DNA of 64,000 bases from Lentibacillus juripiscarius JCM 12147 (GTDB taxonomy: Bacteria > Bacillota > Bacilli > Bacillales_D > Amphibacillaceae). Made by a program: the position numbers and the translations under genes. The notes under the pieces are model-generated. The model worked only from the letters and a program-made list of their open reading frames with translations, ran no database searches and was not told where the DNA came from. The DNA lies in NCBI GenBank assembly GCA_001311805.1, contig BBCA01000007.1:1-64000 (forward strand). The letters run 5' to 3'. This document shows, one piece after another, positions 20,733-31,341 of this stretch; within the stretch, counting starts at the first letter, position 1, and each line of letters begins with the position of its first letter.

Positions 20733-21685
20733 TTATTCGCTCAGACTCTCATCAATTTCATTAACCATTTCCTGTACGGAAACGAGTCCCCCACCCGAAA
20801 GGTACCAATAATCCGGGTTCAAATAGACGATATTATCATTCTTGTACGCCTTTGTTTTCTTGGTAAGATCATTTTCAACAACTTGTTTCGCGGATGATTC
20901 ACTTCCGACTACAGCACCCCGGTCGATCACATAAAGCATTTCCGGATTCTGTTCAACCACATACTCAAACGAAACGTTCATGCCATGTGTGGATACCTCT
21001 ATATTTTTATCAACTGCAGGAACACCGAACACATCGTGAATGATGCCAAACCGTGAATTAGGCCCGTACGCACTTATCTTATCATCGTTGGCAAGTATAA
21101 TCAGTGCTTCCTTATTGCTGGCTTCGGCTTTCTCTTTGAGGTCGGCAATGGATTTTTCAATAGCTTCCAGTTCTTTATCAATTTCATCCTGTTTACCGAA
21201 AATGGTGCCGATTTTATTAAGATTTTCTTTGAATGAATCCATATATCTCGTTGTATCGACGCCGAGATGGACGGTCGGTGCAATTTCCTTTAATTGATCA
21301 TATAAAGAAGCTTGCCGGCCGGAGATAATGATCAGATCAGGATTAATTTGTGCCAGCTTATCGAAATCAGGTTCTTTCAAACTGCCGGCGTTCGCATATT
21401 TATCACTTTTATATTTCTCCAGGTAATCTGGTATACTGCCCTTTGGAACCCCGGTAACATTAACTCCCAATTTATCAAGGGTATCCAGTGTGCCAAAGTC
21501 AAAAACGACTACTTTCTCCGGGTTTTCGGTACATCGGTTTCCCCCAGTTCATGGTTCACCGTCACCTTTTCTGCCTCACCAGAAGCATTGCCTTTATCCT
21601 CTTCGCTGGAATCAGATGACGACCCGCATGCCGCCACAAACACCATCAGTCCGCTTAAAACAGTAATTAATAATAATTTCCTCAA
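20733..21685 (-). CDS. yclQ: Iron-siderophore (petrobactin-type) substrate-binding lipoprotein (frameshifted)
   Basis: Surface lipoprotein of a class III binding-protein importer. Signal LRKLLLITVLSGLMVFVAAC with lipobox, then TVNHELGETDVP. After a frame change near 21520 comes EKVVVFDFGTLDTLDKLGVN, NPDLIIISGRQASLYDQL, NKEALIILANDDKISAYGPNSRFGIIHDVFGV and the C-terminal NIVYLNPDYWYLSGGGLVS, all YclQ-like. The TTG start at 21685 follows AGGAGG by 8 nt. Last gene of the yclN-O-P-Q-type operon. Siderophore specificity is inferred from homology, not proven. Confidence 0.85.
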
Positions 21686-21702
21686 TGTTTTTTCCTCCTC
21701 TT

Positions 21703-22461
21703 TTATGCGAAATAAACGCAAATCCGGTTATTGTTAATATGTTTAATTTCAATATCCATGTCGTATATATCTTTCAGAACACATTCATCAATCACATTGC
21801 ATGTCGGGCCCTGTTTAACGATTTTCCCGTCCTTTAGCGCAACAATCTGGTCGGAATAGCATGAAGCAAAATTAATATCATGGATGACAATAAGTATGGT
21901 CTTGCCCAGTTCATTAACCAGTTTCCGCAATGTTTTCATAATTTGCACTGAATGCCGCATGTCAAGATTATTCAATGGCTCGTCAAGCAGAATATACTCC
22001 GTGTCCTGGGCAATGACCATGGCAATATGGGCGCGCTGGCGCTGACCACCAGATAGCTCATTCAAAAATTTATCCTGGATGTCGCGGAGCTCCATGTAAT
22101 CAATTGCCTCATCCACCTTTTCCCAGTCCTCATCCGTCAGTCTGCCCTGGGAGTACGGAAAGCGGCCGAAAGATACAAGCTCCCTGATAGTCAGCCGCAA
22201 ATTAATCGCATTGGATTGTTTTAGAATTGATATCTTTTTAGCCAATTCTTTGTTCTTTTTCTGGGTGATATCCTCTCCATCAATGGTAATATCCCCATCA
22301 TCGCGCGAAATAAGCCTGCTGATCATCGAAATTAAAGTACTCTTCCCCGCCCCATTCGGACCGATAAATGACGTAATCGTGCCTTTTTCGATTGACACCG
22401 AGACATCCTCCACGACATTCTTCTGATTATACCGCTTAAACACACTTTTCAGATCTACCAT
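21703..22461 (-). CDS. yclP: Siderophore ABC transporter ATP-binding protein (YclP-like)
   Basis: Intact 252-residue ATPase. Walker A IGPNGAGKST, Q loop SILKQSN, signature LNELSGGQRQRAHIAMVIAQ, Walker B YILLDEPLNNLDM and switch His in ILIVIHDINFASCYSD. Belongs to the iron-chelate group. It sits between the permease genes and the binding protein; the start overlaps the upstream permease stop region. Confidence 0.9.
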   Translation of the reverse strand: MVDLKSVFKRYNQKNVVEDVSVSIEKGTITSFIGPNGAGKSTLISMISRLISRDDGDITIDGEDITQKKNKELAKKISILKQSNAINLRLTIRELVSFGRFPYSQGRLTDEDWEKVDEAIDYMELRDIQDKFLNELSGGQRQRAHIAMVIAQDTEYILLDEPLNNLDMRHSVQIMKTLRKLVNELGKTILIVIHDINFASCYSDQIVALKDGKIVKQGPTCNVIDECVLKDIYDMDIEIKHINNNRICVYFA

Positions 22462-23402
22462 GATTTATTCTCCTTTAATAAAAGATAAATAAAGTAAATA
22501 CCACCGGCAAAGTTGATGATTACGCTAATCGTTGTCTGGAAAGTAAACACTTCTTCAACGACGAATTGGCCTCCAAGCAGTGCGATAATGCTGATCAAGA
22601 TGGAACCGATAATTATATAAAAATGACGGTATGTTTTTAAAAATTCATAGGCGACATTGACAACGAGCAAACCGAGAAACGTAATCGGGCCGACCAGTGC
22701 TGTTGCAATCGATATCAATACCGCCACAACAATCAAAAGCCGTTTCACCACATAATCATAGGGTACTCCCAGATTGATGGCATGATCTTTCCCAAGACCC
22801 AGCACATCAAGATACTTGTAGAACCGAATGAAATAGAGCGTTACAAGCACCATTAACCCGAATGACAAGTAGACAAGATCCTTATTCACATTATTGATGC
22901 TTGCAAACATCCGGTCACGGGCAACCATAAACTCATTGGGATCAATCAAAACTTGCATGAAGTCTGTAAAGCTTCCAAAAAATGTCCCTAGAATCATTCC
23001 TATCAGCAAGAGGAAATAAATATTGTTATTCTCCCCTTTAAACAGAAAGCGATAGAGCACCAGTGAAAAATGACCATGACCCCGATGGACAGAAAATAGT
23101 TGATGCTGCTGCTCATCATGACCAGCGAGCGTGATCCAAATACAAAGATAATGAACGTCTGCAGCAAAAGATAAAGTGAATCAAGTCCTAATATATTCGG
23201 TGTCAAAATGCGATTATTGGTAATGGTCATAAATACGGTTGTTGAAAACGCAATCGCTGAAGCGGTCAGAATAATGGCAGCCACCTTCATAAGCGTCGCG
23301 GAAGTATATAGCCAATGTTGCCGCTCAAATCATAAAAATGTAAATCAGGACAAAAATTGCTGCGATTATTGCAAGGGTGATTGTCTTTTTCTTATAGCCC
23401 AT
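22455..23402 (-). CDS. yclO: Siderophore ABC transporter permease 2 (YclO-like, frameshifted)
   Basis: FecCD-type permease. Starts MGYKKKTITLAIIAAIFVLIYIF, overlapping the end of the upstream permease. ILTASAIAFSTTVFMTITNNRILTPNILGLDSLYLLLQT and, in the last fragment, ATALVGPITFLGLLVVNVAYEFLKTYRHF are the FecCD landmarks. Frame changes near 23335, 23293 and 23055. Reconstructed length of about 315 residues with the expected run of membrane helices. Confidence 0.85.
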
Positions 23403-24343
23403 ATTTCTTTCTCCTCAGCAGCAAGTAAATAAATATTGCACTTCCTATGACACCTACTGTCAGACTGATCGGAATTTCGTACGGATAAATGATAACCCTT
23501 CCAATAATATCGCAGGCCAATACGAATATAGCTCCCAGAAGTGCTGTATGCAGCAAGCTTTTCTTTAAATGGTCACCCTGATAGATGGTGACAATGTTTG
23601 GAATGATCAGCCCAAGGAATGGAATCATCCCCACCGATAAAACAACCGATGCAGTCACCAGCGCAACGATAATCAGCCCAAAATTGACCACCTGCTGGTA
23701 TTTCAGTCCAAGGTTTTTGGCAAAATCCTCCCCCATTCCTGCAATCGTAAACTTGTTGGCAAACAAGTAGGCGATAATGAGCAGTGGGATGCTGATATAC
23801 ATGAGCTCATAATTCCCACTCATGACCATCGAAAAGTCTCCTTGCATAAAGGAGGACATGTTCTGGATTAAATCGTTCTTGTACGCCAGAAAGGTTGCAA
23901 CAGAACTGATGATATTCCCGAACATCAGCCCAACCAATGGAATGAAGACGGCATCCTTGAATTTTATTTTCTCGAGGATTTTCATAAAGATGACCGTTCC
24001 CAGCAAGGCAAACAACCGAAATAGCCATCTTTTGCAGCGGGCTGGCGGAAGTAAAAACCATCAAGGCTACCAAAAATGCCCAATCTTGCCGAATCCAGTG
24101 TCCCCGATGTTGTCGGTGAAACGAACTTGTTTCGGCTAAGCTGCTGCATAATAAGCCCGCAGATACTCATGCTCATGCCAGCAATCACTATACTGGCGAG
24201 CCTGGGCACCCGGCTAATCATGATGATCTCCAACTGTTCATCCGACAAGCTGAGAATGTCCCACGGCGCAACATCTGAAACACCTATAAAATGGAAGTAA
24301 ACGATAACAATAGTCCGACAGTCGCCAGATGCCAAATTTTCAT
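23392..24343 (-). CDS. yclN: Siderophore ABC transporter permease 1 (YclN-like, frameshifted)
   Basis: First gene of the operon. Starts ATG 24343 after CGAGGG, MKIWHLATVGLLLSL. Middle frame: ISRVPRLASIVIAGMSMSICGLIMQQLSRNKFVSPTTSGTLDSARLG, the highly conserved FecCD loop. Last frame: GMIPFLGLIIPNIVTIYQGDHLKKSLLHTALLGAIFVLACDIIGR. Frame changes near 24293 (a T run) and 24030. Preceded by a Fur box. Confidence 0.86.
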
Positions 24344-24394
24344 ATGTAACCCTCGAATGCAAATTAGAATGGTTATCTCTTTTTACTCAATCTA

Positions 24395-24419
24395 ATTAAT
24401 AATGAAAATCATTATCAAT
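24395..24419 (-). promoter_or_regulatory. Fur box
   Basis: The segment TGATAATGATTTTCATTATT (minus-strand reading) contains the 7-1-7 core TGATAAT-G-ATTTTCA of the Bacillus Fur operator. It lies about 55 nt before the first permease gene, which implies iron repression of the siderophore operon. Confidence 0.85.
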
Positions 24420-24557
24420 TACGTTCTGTCATTTATTATAACAGAATTTGGGATAACTGCAATATATTCCTCAAAAAAAATTATTGCATTTTTATGTCAT
24501 GTGGAATTTCCAGTCTTGAAAGTGAGCTTGTACAGGTGAAGCCGACACCTTTGACAT

Positions 24558-24602
24558 AAAAAAGCCCCGGTAAACGCATTCCACGCTTACCAGGGCTTTC
24601 AC
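24558..24602 (-). terminator. Terminator of DsbA-like gene
   Basis: AAAGCCCCGGTAA and TTACCAGGGCTTT form a near-perfect stem (one bulge) just beyond the stop at 24612, with A and T flanks. Confidence 0.75.
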
Positions 24603-24611
24603 AAAAGGTGT

Positions 24612-25339
24612 TTAGTCTTCTTCCACGACTTCACAGCCTTCATCTGTACAGTATGTTGTTTTTGACTTCTTAGGCGTCAATGATTGCAGGGCAGGCTCTG
24701 ATCGCTCCTCTTCCCATACTTTTTCAAGCACCTCTAAAAACACTTCCTGCGGCTGTGCACCGGATACTCCATATTTGTTATTGAAAACAAAAATGGTACA
24801 CCCTCGACACCCAACTGTCCGGCCTCCTGTTCATCGGCACGGACATGTCTTTTATAATCGTCTGTCTCAAGCATTGCGCGTACGTCTTCCTGATTCAGGC
24901 CCGCCTCGCCAGCAAGTCTTGCCAGTGTATCATGATTACTTATAAGTTCAGAGTCTGTAAAATAAGCCTTCAACAGCCGTTCAGTGACTTGGTTTCCCTT
25001 GCCTTTATCCTTTGCATATTGTGCAACACGATGTGCATCAAATGTATTCGTATGTTTCATCGAATCAAAATGGTAAATCAAACCGAGCTCTGCCGCCTGC
25101 TTTCCCATTTCTTCGTTTGATTTCTTGGCCTTCTCGACACTCATGCCATATTTGGCTGCCAGGAGCTCATGAATCGATTTACCGGGATTCTCCTCGGCAT
25201 TCGGATCCAGTTCATAACTTTTGTACGCCACTGTTACATCCTCTTTATTCGGGAATTGTTCCAGCGCTAATTCCAGTCTGCGCTTTCCGATGTAACAAAA
25301 CGGGCAAACAAAATCGGACCATACCTCTATATTCATCAT
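24612..25339 (-). CDS. DsbA family (FrnE-like) dithiol oxidoreductase (frameshifted)
   Basis: Cytoplasmic thioredoxin-fold protein. Starts MMNIEVWSDFVCPFCYIGKRRLE with the CPFC active site. The helical insert HTNTFDAHRVAQYAKDKGKGN and the cis-Pro segment GVEGVPFFVFNNKYGVSGAQ (after a frame change near 24780) are typical of FrnE/YwbO-type proteins. The C-terminal extension KTTYCTDEGCEVVEED holds two extra cysteines. No signal peptide. Substrate unknown. Confidence 0.88.
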
Positions 25340-25630
25340 AACACCTCTTTTCCTGTTATTTATTTTAGCACAGAATAACTTTTTATAAGAAAAGATGCGC
25401 TTGATTGTCTGCCGTTCAGGAGTAATACCAATAACTACCGATTACTTCAAAAACCGCAACGATGAAGTAATTTGTCACAGGCCAGCTAATTCATGTATGT
25501 GCTCAAAACCCTTCCATGTCCTGCATGAAACTGACTCTGATGCTGTCCGACGCCGGCTGTCGCTACCATTTACTTCTCTCTGTTTCGATATTTCTTTCCA
25601 TTTTCATTTTCTCTATTCGATAATTCATCA

Positions 25631-25891
25631 TTACTTTTTCGCCTTGTCCACATCATTTTCACTTACTTTTATGTATACCGGACTTTCCTTGTATCCAAAT
25701 TGATAAAAATTACTCCAATTATATGGGATTTGATATTTAAATGGTATTTTATTTCCTTTTAGAAGCCAATAATATTCATTTGCCTCACTTAAATTTGATT
25801 CACTGCCACTGTAGACCGTTTCGTATTTCTTACCGTCTCTAAACATAAATAACAGCATGGCAGCTGCCATAACTCCTATGATTCCAAACAT
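25631..25891 (-). CDS. Small membrane-anchored protein, 86 aa, unknown
   Basis: Good ribosome binding site (AAGAGGGATTTGT-ATG). Residues 1-18 (MFGIIGVMAAAMLLFMFR) form a membrane anchor. The soluble part has NEYYWLLKGNKIPFKYQIP and ends SPVYIKVSENDVDKAKK, a layout reminiscent of the small ferredoxin-like DUF2007 proteins (LL...IP...V...D..KA). I do not recognise a named family with confidence. Confidence 0.6.
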   Translation of the reverse strand: MFGIIGVMAAAMLLFMFRDGKKYETVYSGSESNLSEANEYYWLLKGNKIPFKYQIPYNWSNFYQFGYKESPVYIKVSENDVDKAKK

Positions 25892-26167
25892 ACAAATCCC
25901 TCTTTAACATTCTATTGTTTTCAAACACAATATTTTTAGTCCGTTCAACTACCTACTTCATACCAGTCAGTTACTTATAGTCTTTCCAGGGTCCAGATTA
26001 CTAAAACATTGCTTGGATCCAGTGATTTTGATTTTATGCTGAAAATCAAAATCCGTGCAATCGTTTCCCGGTCATCGTTCAAATACTGCTTGATCAGCCT
26101 CCCTTCATCCTATTCGCATTAACCGGTGCCCAACGTTAAAGAAATCGGCGTAATGCCGATTTCCCAA

Positions 26168-27034
26168 TTACTTATCAGTGGTATTTTGGACCATCGACGT
26201 AACGTCCATAATCCGGTTTTGCTGTTTGGTCAACGTCTTGGCAAGCTGCTGCAAACCTTCTTGTAAATCCTCTCCGCTCATCGAAGTTCCGTGCCCCGGT
26301 ACCACTGTTTCAGGCTTTAGTGCAGCCAGTTTCTCAACAGATTCCCTGGCACTTTCCCAGTCAGTGGTCAAATACCTTGGCGGACCATTCACTTCACTGG
26401 TTTGCATCAGCACATTGTAGAACGAATCCTGCCTGACGGTAATGAATGCATCACCAGAAAGCAGCATGCCGTCACGTTCACGGTAAAATGAAACATGCCC
26501 CGGCGAATGTCCAGGTGTGTGGATCCATTCCCAATCATCCATCCCGGGAACACTGTTATCATCAGGCAGAGGTTTTACAGCATTCCCTAGGTTAATTGGT
26601 TTATTTGGGTACATTTTGGATATTTTGGCTAACATACCGCCTTCCACGCCAGGATCAGGTTCCGGATAGCTCTTTTCACCGGTTAAATATGGAATTTCCT
26701 TTGTATGGGCGTACACCGGAACATCCCACTTCTGTACAAGTTCGACTAGTCCGCCCACATGGTCAAAATGCCCGTGTGTCAAAATAATCGCTGACGGGGG
26801 GTTCTGTTTCCCGAAACGTTCCTCTGCCTTTTCGAGTATTTCATCAGCCGATTTAGGCAGACCTGCGTCCACCAGCATCCAATCCCCCTTATCCGGATAA
26901 CCAATGAACCCGATGTTCGCAATCTGATTCGTGAAGTAAAACACATCATTCGCAACTTCTTCGCCTGTACCATTTGTAATCGACGTCATCGGAATAATTT
27001 TACTGTCCTCTGATTCATGCATTTCTTCATCCAT
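26168..27034 (-). CDS. MBL-fold metallo-hydrolase
   Basis: Intact 288-residue cytoplasmic enzyme. Metal-binding signature THGHFDHVGG (about residue 86), the second His in HTPGHSPGHVSFY, the Asp in LLSGDAFI and the final His in VVPGHGTS, which together make a dinuclear zinc site. Glyoxalase II-like subfamily; substrate unknown. Its upstream region carries a 21-22 bp tandem repeat. Confidence 0.88.
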   Translation of the reverse strand: MDEEMHESEDSKIIPMTSITNGTGEEVANDVFYFTNQIANIGFIGYPDKGDWMLVDAGLPKSADEILEKAEERFGKQNPPSAIILTHGHFDHVGGLVELVQKWDVPVYAHTKEIPYLTGEKSYPEPDPGVEGGMLAKISKMYPNKPINLGNAVKPLPDDNSVPGMDDWEWIHTPGHSPGHVSFYRERDGMLLSGDAFITVRQDSFYNVLMQTSEVNGPPRYLTTDWESARESVEKLAALKPETVVPGHGTSMSGEDLQEGLQQLAKTLTKQQNRIMDVTSMVQNTTDK

Positions 27035-27138
27035 GTAAAAACCTCCTTTTTCCTTTTAGGATTTGGAGGTTTCAGGATTATAAACCATGAATTTCGGGCT
27101 GTCGGATGGGACTTTGTGGGAAAAATGCTGGCTGAAAT

Positions 27139-27243
27139 TGTGAACTTTAGCATTTTGAATGTGAACTTTAGCGTTTTTGTATGTGAACTTTAGCGTTTTT
27201 ATTGTGAACTTTAGCGTTTCTGCATGAAACTTTAGCGTTTCCT
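27139..27243. repeat. Five tandem 21-22 bp repeats
   Basis: Consensus TGTGAACTTTAGCGTTTTTN, five copies with substitutions mainly in the spacer bases. Located between the fni stop (27292) and the MBL gene start (27034), both on the minus strand. Not a CRISPR: no unique spacers. Confidence 0.85.
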
Positions 27244-27291
27244 CAATAACGCACCAAAAACTGCCCACAAATTGTGAGCAGTCCCGCATTT

Positions 27292-28337
27292 TCAGTCCTC
27301 AAGCAATGATTTTCCCATAATGGATACGCGCTTTGTGTTTTTTAAATCATCAAGTGTTTTTGCACCAATACCGAACATGGTCATTTTCAATTCAAGTTCA
27401 ATCTGTTCCATTGTTTCCTTTACCGCCTCATCAGATTCAGTCGCGGCTTGAAGTAATTTGCGGGCAAATCCGATCACATCAGCGCCAATGGTCAATGCTT
27501 TCGCTGCATCGACGCCGGTTTTCATACCGCCGCTGGATACAACCGGAACATCTTCCAACGCACTTCTCACCGACACAATGCAGTCTTTCGTCGGGATTCC
27601 CCAGTTATTGAACGCCTCGGCAGCAGCCTTTTTCAGCGGATCGTTGGAGCGAAGTTTTTCCACCTGACTCCATGATGTTCCGCCGGCGCCTGCGACATCA
27701 ATATAGAAGATGCCAGCATCGTGTAATTTTGCAATAGTTCCGTCGATTCCAAATCCAACTTCCTTCGCACCAACGGGAACGTCCAGCGCGGAACATACCT
27801 TCTCAATTTTCGGAAGGAGGTTCTCGAAATTCAAATCGCCCTCATCCTGCACGGCTTCCTGAAGTGGGTTAAAGTGCAGCACAATCGAATCAGCGCCGGT
27901 CATTTCAACAATCCGCTGACACTCTTCAGCACCATAACCATAATTCAGCTGGACAGCACCCAAATTAGCAATAAGAGGAACCGACGGCGCATGCTTTCGT
28001 ATTAAAAAAGACTCCTGATGTGCGTCGCTTTCCAAAAGCGCCCGCGTGAACCGAGTGCGACAGCCCAGCCTTTTTCTTCTGCAGCCTTTGCTAAATTTTG
28101 GTTGATTTTCGACGCCAGTTCTGATCCGCCAGTCATTGAACTTACCAAAAACGGTGCTTTGATCGGCTTGTCCAGGAAATCAGTATCCAGACTGATATCC
28201 GCAAAATTAATCTCCGGCAATGCGTTATGTATGAAGGCTATCCCTTCAAGCCCTGTTGATTTGTTTACACCTTCCACATTATCATTTAAACAAAGCCGGA
28301 TATGTTCTGTTTTGCGCTTGTTAATTCCTTCACCCAT
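27292..28337 (-). CDS. fni: Type 2 isopentenyl-diphosphate delta-isomerase (frameshifted)
   Basis: FMN-dependent interconversion of IPP and DMAPP. Starts MGEGINKRKTEHIRLCLN. PFLVSSMTGGSELASKINQNLAKAAEEKGWAVALGS is the flavin-binding entrance. After a frame change near 28020 come VPLIANLGAVQLNYG, DSIVLHFNPLQEAVQDEGDLNF, VGAKEVGFGI, DVAGAGGTSWSQVE and VVSSGGMKTGVDAAKALTIGAD. About 348 residues. Isomerase for isoprenoid synthesis, usual in low-GC Gram-positives. Confidence 0.93.
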
Positions 28338-28556
28338 AGTTATTCATCCTATCTCCATTGTCATTACTTTTATCATATCAAGTTTTTACGCTTATGTAAC
28401 GATTAAGATAAAAATTGCATCTATACATCTAGTTTACTTATTCCGCAACTGAATGAAAAGAAATCTGATTCCACTAATCCAAAATTTAGTGCAGTTGAGC
28501 AATGGCTGCCGTAGTGCTACACTTGCTCTAATAACATCGCCCATGGAGGGAAGCAG

Positions 28557-29095
28557 ATGAAACAAGCAGCAAAAGCCTTTGCCGAACAAGCCCATGAAGG
28601 CCAGACACGCAAAAGTTCCGGCACGCCATATATTACCCACCCTATCCGTGTCGCAAAACAGCTGGAAACGTCGGGATTCAGCGAAGCGTTAGTCTGTGCC
28701 GGTTATTTACATGATGTTGTAGAAGATACATCGTATGAAATCGAGGATATAGAAGGGAGATTTGGATCAAAGGTTGCTCAGCTCGTTTCCGCCCACACGG
28801 AAGATAAATCAAAATCCTGGGACGAACGCAAACAGCACACAATCGATACTGTCAAACAGGCCGAAAAAGAAATCAAATATCTGATTGTTGCCGACAAATT
28901 GGACAATCTGCTATCGATGGAAAAAGAATTAAAGCGTCAGGGCGATAAGCTGTGGCTCCATTTTAATGCAGGTTTCGAACAACAAAATGGTACAACCAAT
29001 CCATTGCTGAAAATATGTATAGCGGATTAGCGGAAGATAAGATTCCAGATTATTTTCGAGAGTTTGCAGACGTCGTGAAGCGTGTATTTGGTTGA
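28557..29095 (+). CDS. HD-domain phosphohydrolase, (p)ppGpp hydrolase-like (frameshifted)
   Basis: Small HD protein of the SpoT/MESH1-like type. QAHEGQTRKSSGTPYITHPIRVAKQLE carries the first metal His, and AGYLHDVVEDTSY holds the HD motif. DKLDNLLSM matches the later conserved Asp region. After a frame change near 28990 it ends SGLAEDKIPDYFREFADVVKRVFG. About 179 residues, no synthetase domain. Whether it hydrolyses (p)ppGpp or another nucleotide is inference. Confidence 0.82.
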
Positions 29096-29168
29096 AATTT
29101 TTCAACAGTTGAAGACACCGATTATTTTAAAAACCGGATGCAGATTGACTCCGCACCCGGGACAGCAT

Positions 29169-29992
29169 TTACCGTTTATTCATTTCACTCGGCTCCGGAC
29201 CATTGCGCTGGCCGCGATCCAATCCCGCCAATTTATCCATATCGTCATCACTTAATTCAAAATCAAATACATCGAAGTTTTCTTCAATACGGGATGGAGT
29301 CACTGATTTCGGAATAACAATCGACTCCGACTGCAGGTGCCAGCGAATAATAACTTGCGCCGATGTTTTGCCATGCTTTTCGGCAATTGCACGAACCGTA
29401 TCATTCTCCAGCACTTCTTTGCCGTTCATTAACGGGCTCCATGCTTCCAGATAAATGTTATGGTCCTGGCAAAACTTCTTCAGCTCATGCTGCTGAAAAT
29501 ATGGATGGCATTCTACCTGATTCAACACCGGCACAACATCACATTCATCCAACAGACGCTGGAGATGTTCGATGTTAAAGTTACAAACGCCGATTGCCTT
29601 GACACGGCCATCATTATACAGTTTTTCCATCGCCTTATATGTTTCCACATAATCATCAAATTCCGGTGTCGGCCAATGGATTAAATATAAATCAACATAT
29701 TCAAGACCAAGGCGCTCCAGACTCGCATCGAAAGCCTTCAATGTCTCGTCATATCCCTGATCACTGTTCCAGACCTTTGTCGTAATAAACAGCTCATCAC
29801 GGGCGATCCCACTCTTGGCAATTGCTCTGCCAACACCATGCTCATTCTCATATACTTTGGCCGTATCAATCGCGCGATAGCCTGTTTCAAGTGCTTTCGC
29901 AACAGCCGGTTCCGCTTCCTCATCCGGTACCTGCCAAACACCAAACCGAGCTGCGGCATTTCCAGTCCGTTGTTTAATGTTACATATTGCAT
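29169..29992 (-). CDS. Aldo/keto reductase (frameshifted)
   Basis: NADPH-dependent carbonyl reductase on a (beta/alpha)8 barrel. MQYVTLNNGLEMPQLGFGVWQVPDEEAE is restored by adding one base to a T run near 29951. Then follow GYRAIDTAKVYENE (catalytic Asp and Tyr), the FITTKVWNSD lysine segment, LYLIHWPTP, GVCNFNIEHLQRLL, NQVECHPYFQQ and VIPKSVTPSRIEENFDVFDF. Close to the YtbE/YvgN group of bacilli. Start ATG 29992 after AAAGGAAG. Confidence 0.9.
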
Positions 29993-30181
29993 GAGCAAAA
30001 CTTCCTTTCTTGCTATGGTAAAAATTAGTTTATCACAATATATATGCTGAAAAAATATTTGCTGTAATTGCTGCTTTTTCCTCGCGAAGAAAGATTTCCT
30101 TCACAATACAGGATATAATAATTATAAAAAGTTTAGTAAGTTTAATAATATGTTATAATAAAGATGTGGAGGTGAATGGAA

Positions 30182-30668
30182 TTGACTAACTCAACCGAAA
30201 TCGCACATGATATTATCCTTAAACTTGCCGAAGAAACGAAAAAAGAAAACTGATTTGACTGACCCATATATTCAAAAACTTATTTTTGAACTAAATTCAG
30301 TAGCACGTGTCAGTTTATCCGAAAACACGAATGCCCCGGAACATTATACAGTGAAAGATGTCGCGGAATTGTTTGACGTTAATAAACAGACAGTCTATAA
30401 ATGGATTGCAGAAGAAAAAATTGAATACAAAATTGATGAGAGCCCGGGTAAAATACAGCGAAAAGGATACCAAATTCCAAAAGGGCAATTTAAAACAGAA
30501 AAAGAAATGCATGCTGTTGATCCTACATTTAGGGATAGACGTGAAAAAAACATGAGGGAAATACCCAATACAGGTTCTTATCAACCAGATATGCCCCCTC
30601 AAGAAGGTAACGGGAATAGTGTCAGTTATGATGATATTAAAGCTAAAATAAACAGGAACAACCAATGA
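30182..30668 (+). CDS. Excisionase/MerR-like HTH DNA-binding protein, candidate antitoxin (frameshifted)
   Basis: TTG start at 30182 behind GGAGGTGAATGGAA; MTNSTEIAHDIILKLAEETKKE then, across an A-run indel near 30240, DLTDPYIQKLIFELNSVARVS. Central winged HTH: HYTVKDVAELFDVNKQTVYKWIAEEKIEYK, the excisionase-family signature, followed by basic KIQRKGYQIPKGQF and a proline-rich, disordered-looking tail. The stop overlaps the next gene by four bases (ATGA). A -10-like TATAAT lies just upstream. The arrangement with a RelE-like partner suggests an antitoxin/autorepressor. Confidence 0.7.
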
Positions 30669-31068
30669 AAATCATTAAGGAATTTTGGCATCAGGAAATA
30701 ATTGTTATGGACCTTCCAATTATTGCGGAACATGTAGAAGACTTTAATGCATTTTACGATACGTTTCTCACTGCTATCCACAAGGCTAAGCGAAATCCAC
30801 TTCGTCCAGGATGGAGTCTGAGACATGATTTAATAGGTTGGCGGGAATACAAATTTTTTTCTAAAAACAACCCCAACCCTCAGGAAAACCGGATATGCGG
30901 TTTGTATATCACTATGACAAAGCCCCTAAATACTTCTATGTGTTAGCTGTTGGACTTAGGAATTCAAAGGAAACAAGATACTCTAAAGAGCAACATAGCG
31001 TCTATTACATGGCCGCCGAACGCCTGAAAAAGATTACACCAGCTTACTGGCAAATGATACAACATTAA
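30665..31068 (+). CDS. RelE/ParE-like small protein, candidate toxin (frameshifted)
   Basis: Translationally coupled to the HTH gene (ATGA). N-terminal part KIIKEFWHQEIIVMDLPIIAEHVEDFNAF, then HKAKRNPLRPGWSLRHDLIGWREYKFF. After a frame change near 30893 it reads MRFVYHYDKAPKYFYVLAVGLRNSKETRYSKE, the beta-strand/Arg pattern of RelE-fold toxins, ending LKKITPAYWQMIQH. About 133 residues. I infer the fold from the pattern; the family could not be checked. Confidence 0.55.
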
Positions 31069-31341
31069 TTCCTGCAGAAAAGGCAAATGTCCCGGTAACT
31101 TTTACCGATTAAGGGCTACTATTTGAAATAGCTAGAGCTGTCCTCCTACACCTACAATCGATTGCGAACAAGAAAAAAGTGTCGTCTACCTAAAGAAAAA
31201 ATGTTACCTTTTCATATCACCTTTTGACTGCATCCTTCGATTATAGTAATAGAATACAATCTCCAAAAATTTTTCAATTTAAAAGGAACTTCAACAACAA
31301 AAGTCGAATATTTCAAAAGATAACCTATGAGGAGGACTACT

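Noticed and set aside
27139..27243. CRISPR-like array
   Set aside because: Units are contiguous, 21-22 bp, with no unique spacers and no cas genes.
27056..27289. 77-residue minus-strand open frame
   Set aside because: Translation of the tandem repeat (TLKFxxxTLKF pattern), no RBS and no conserved features.
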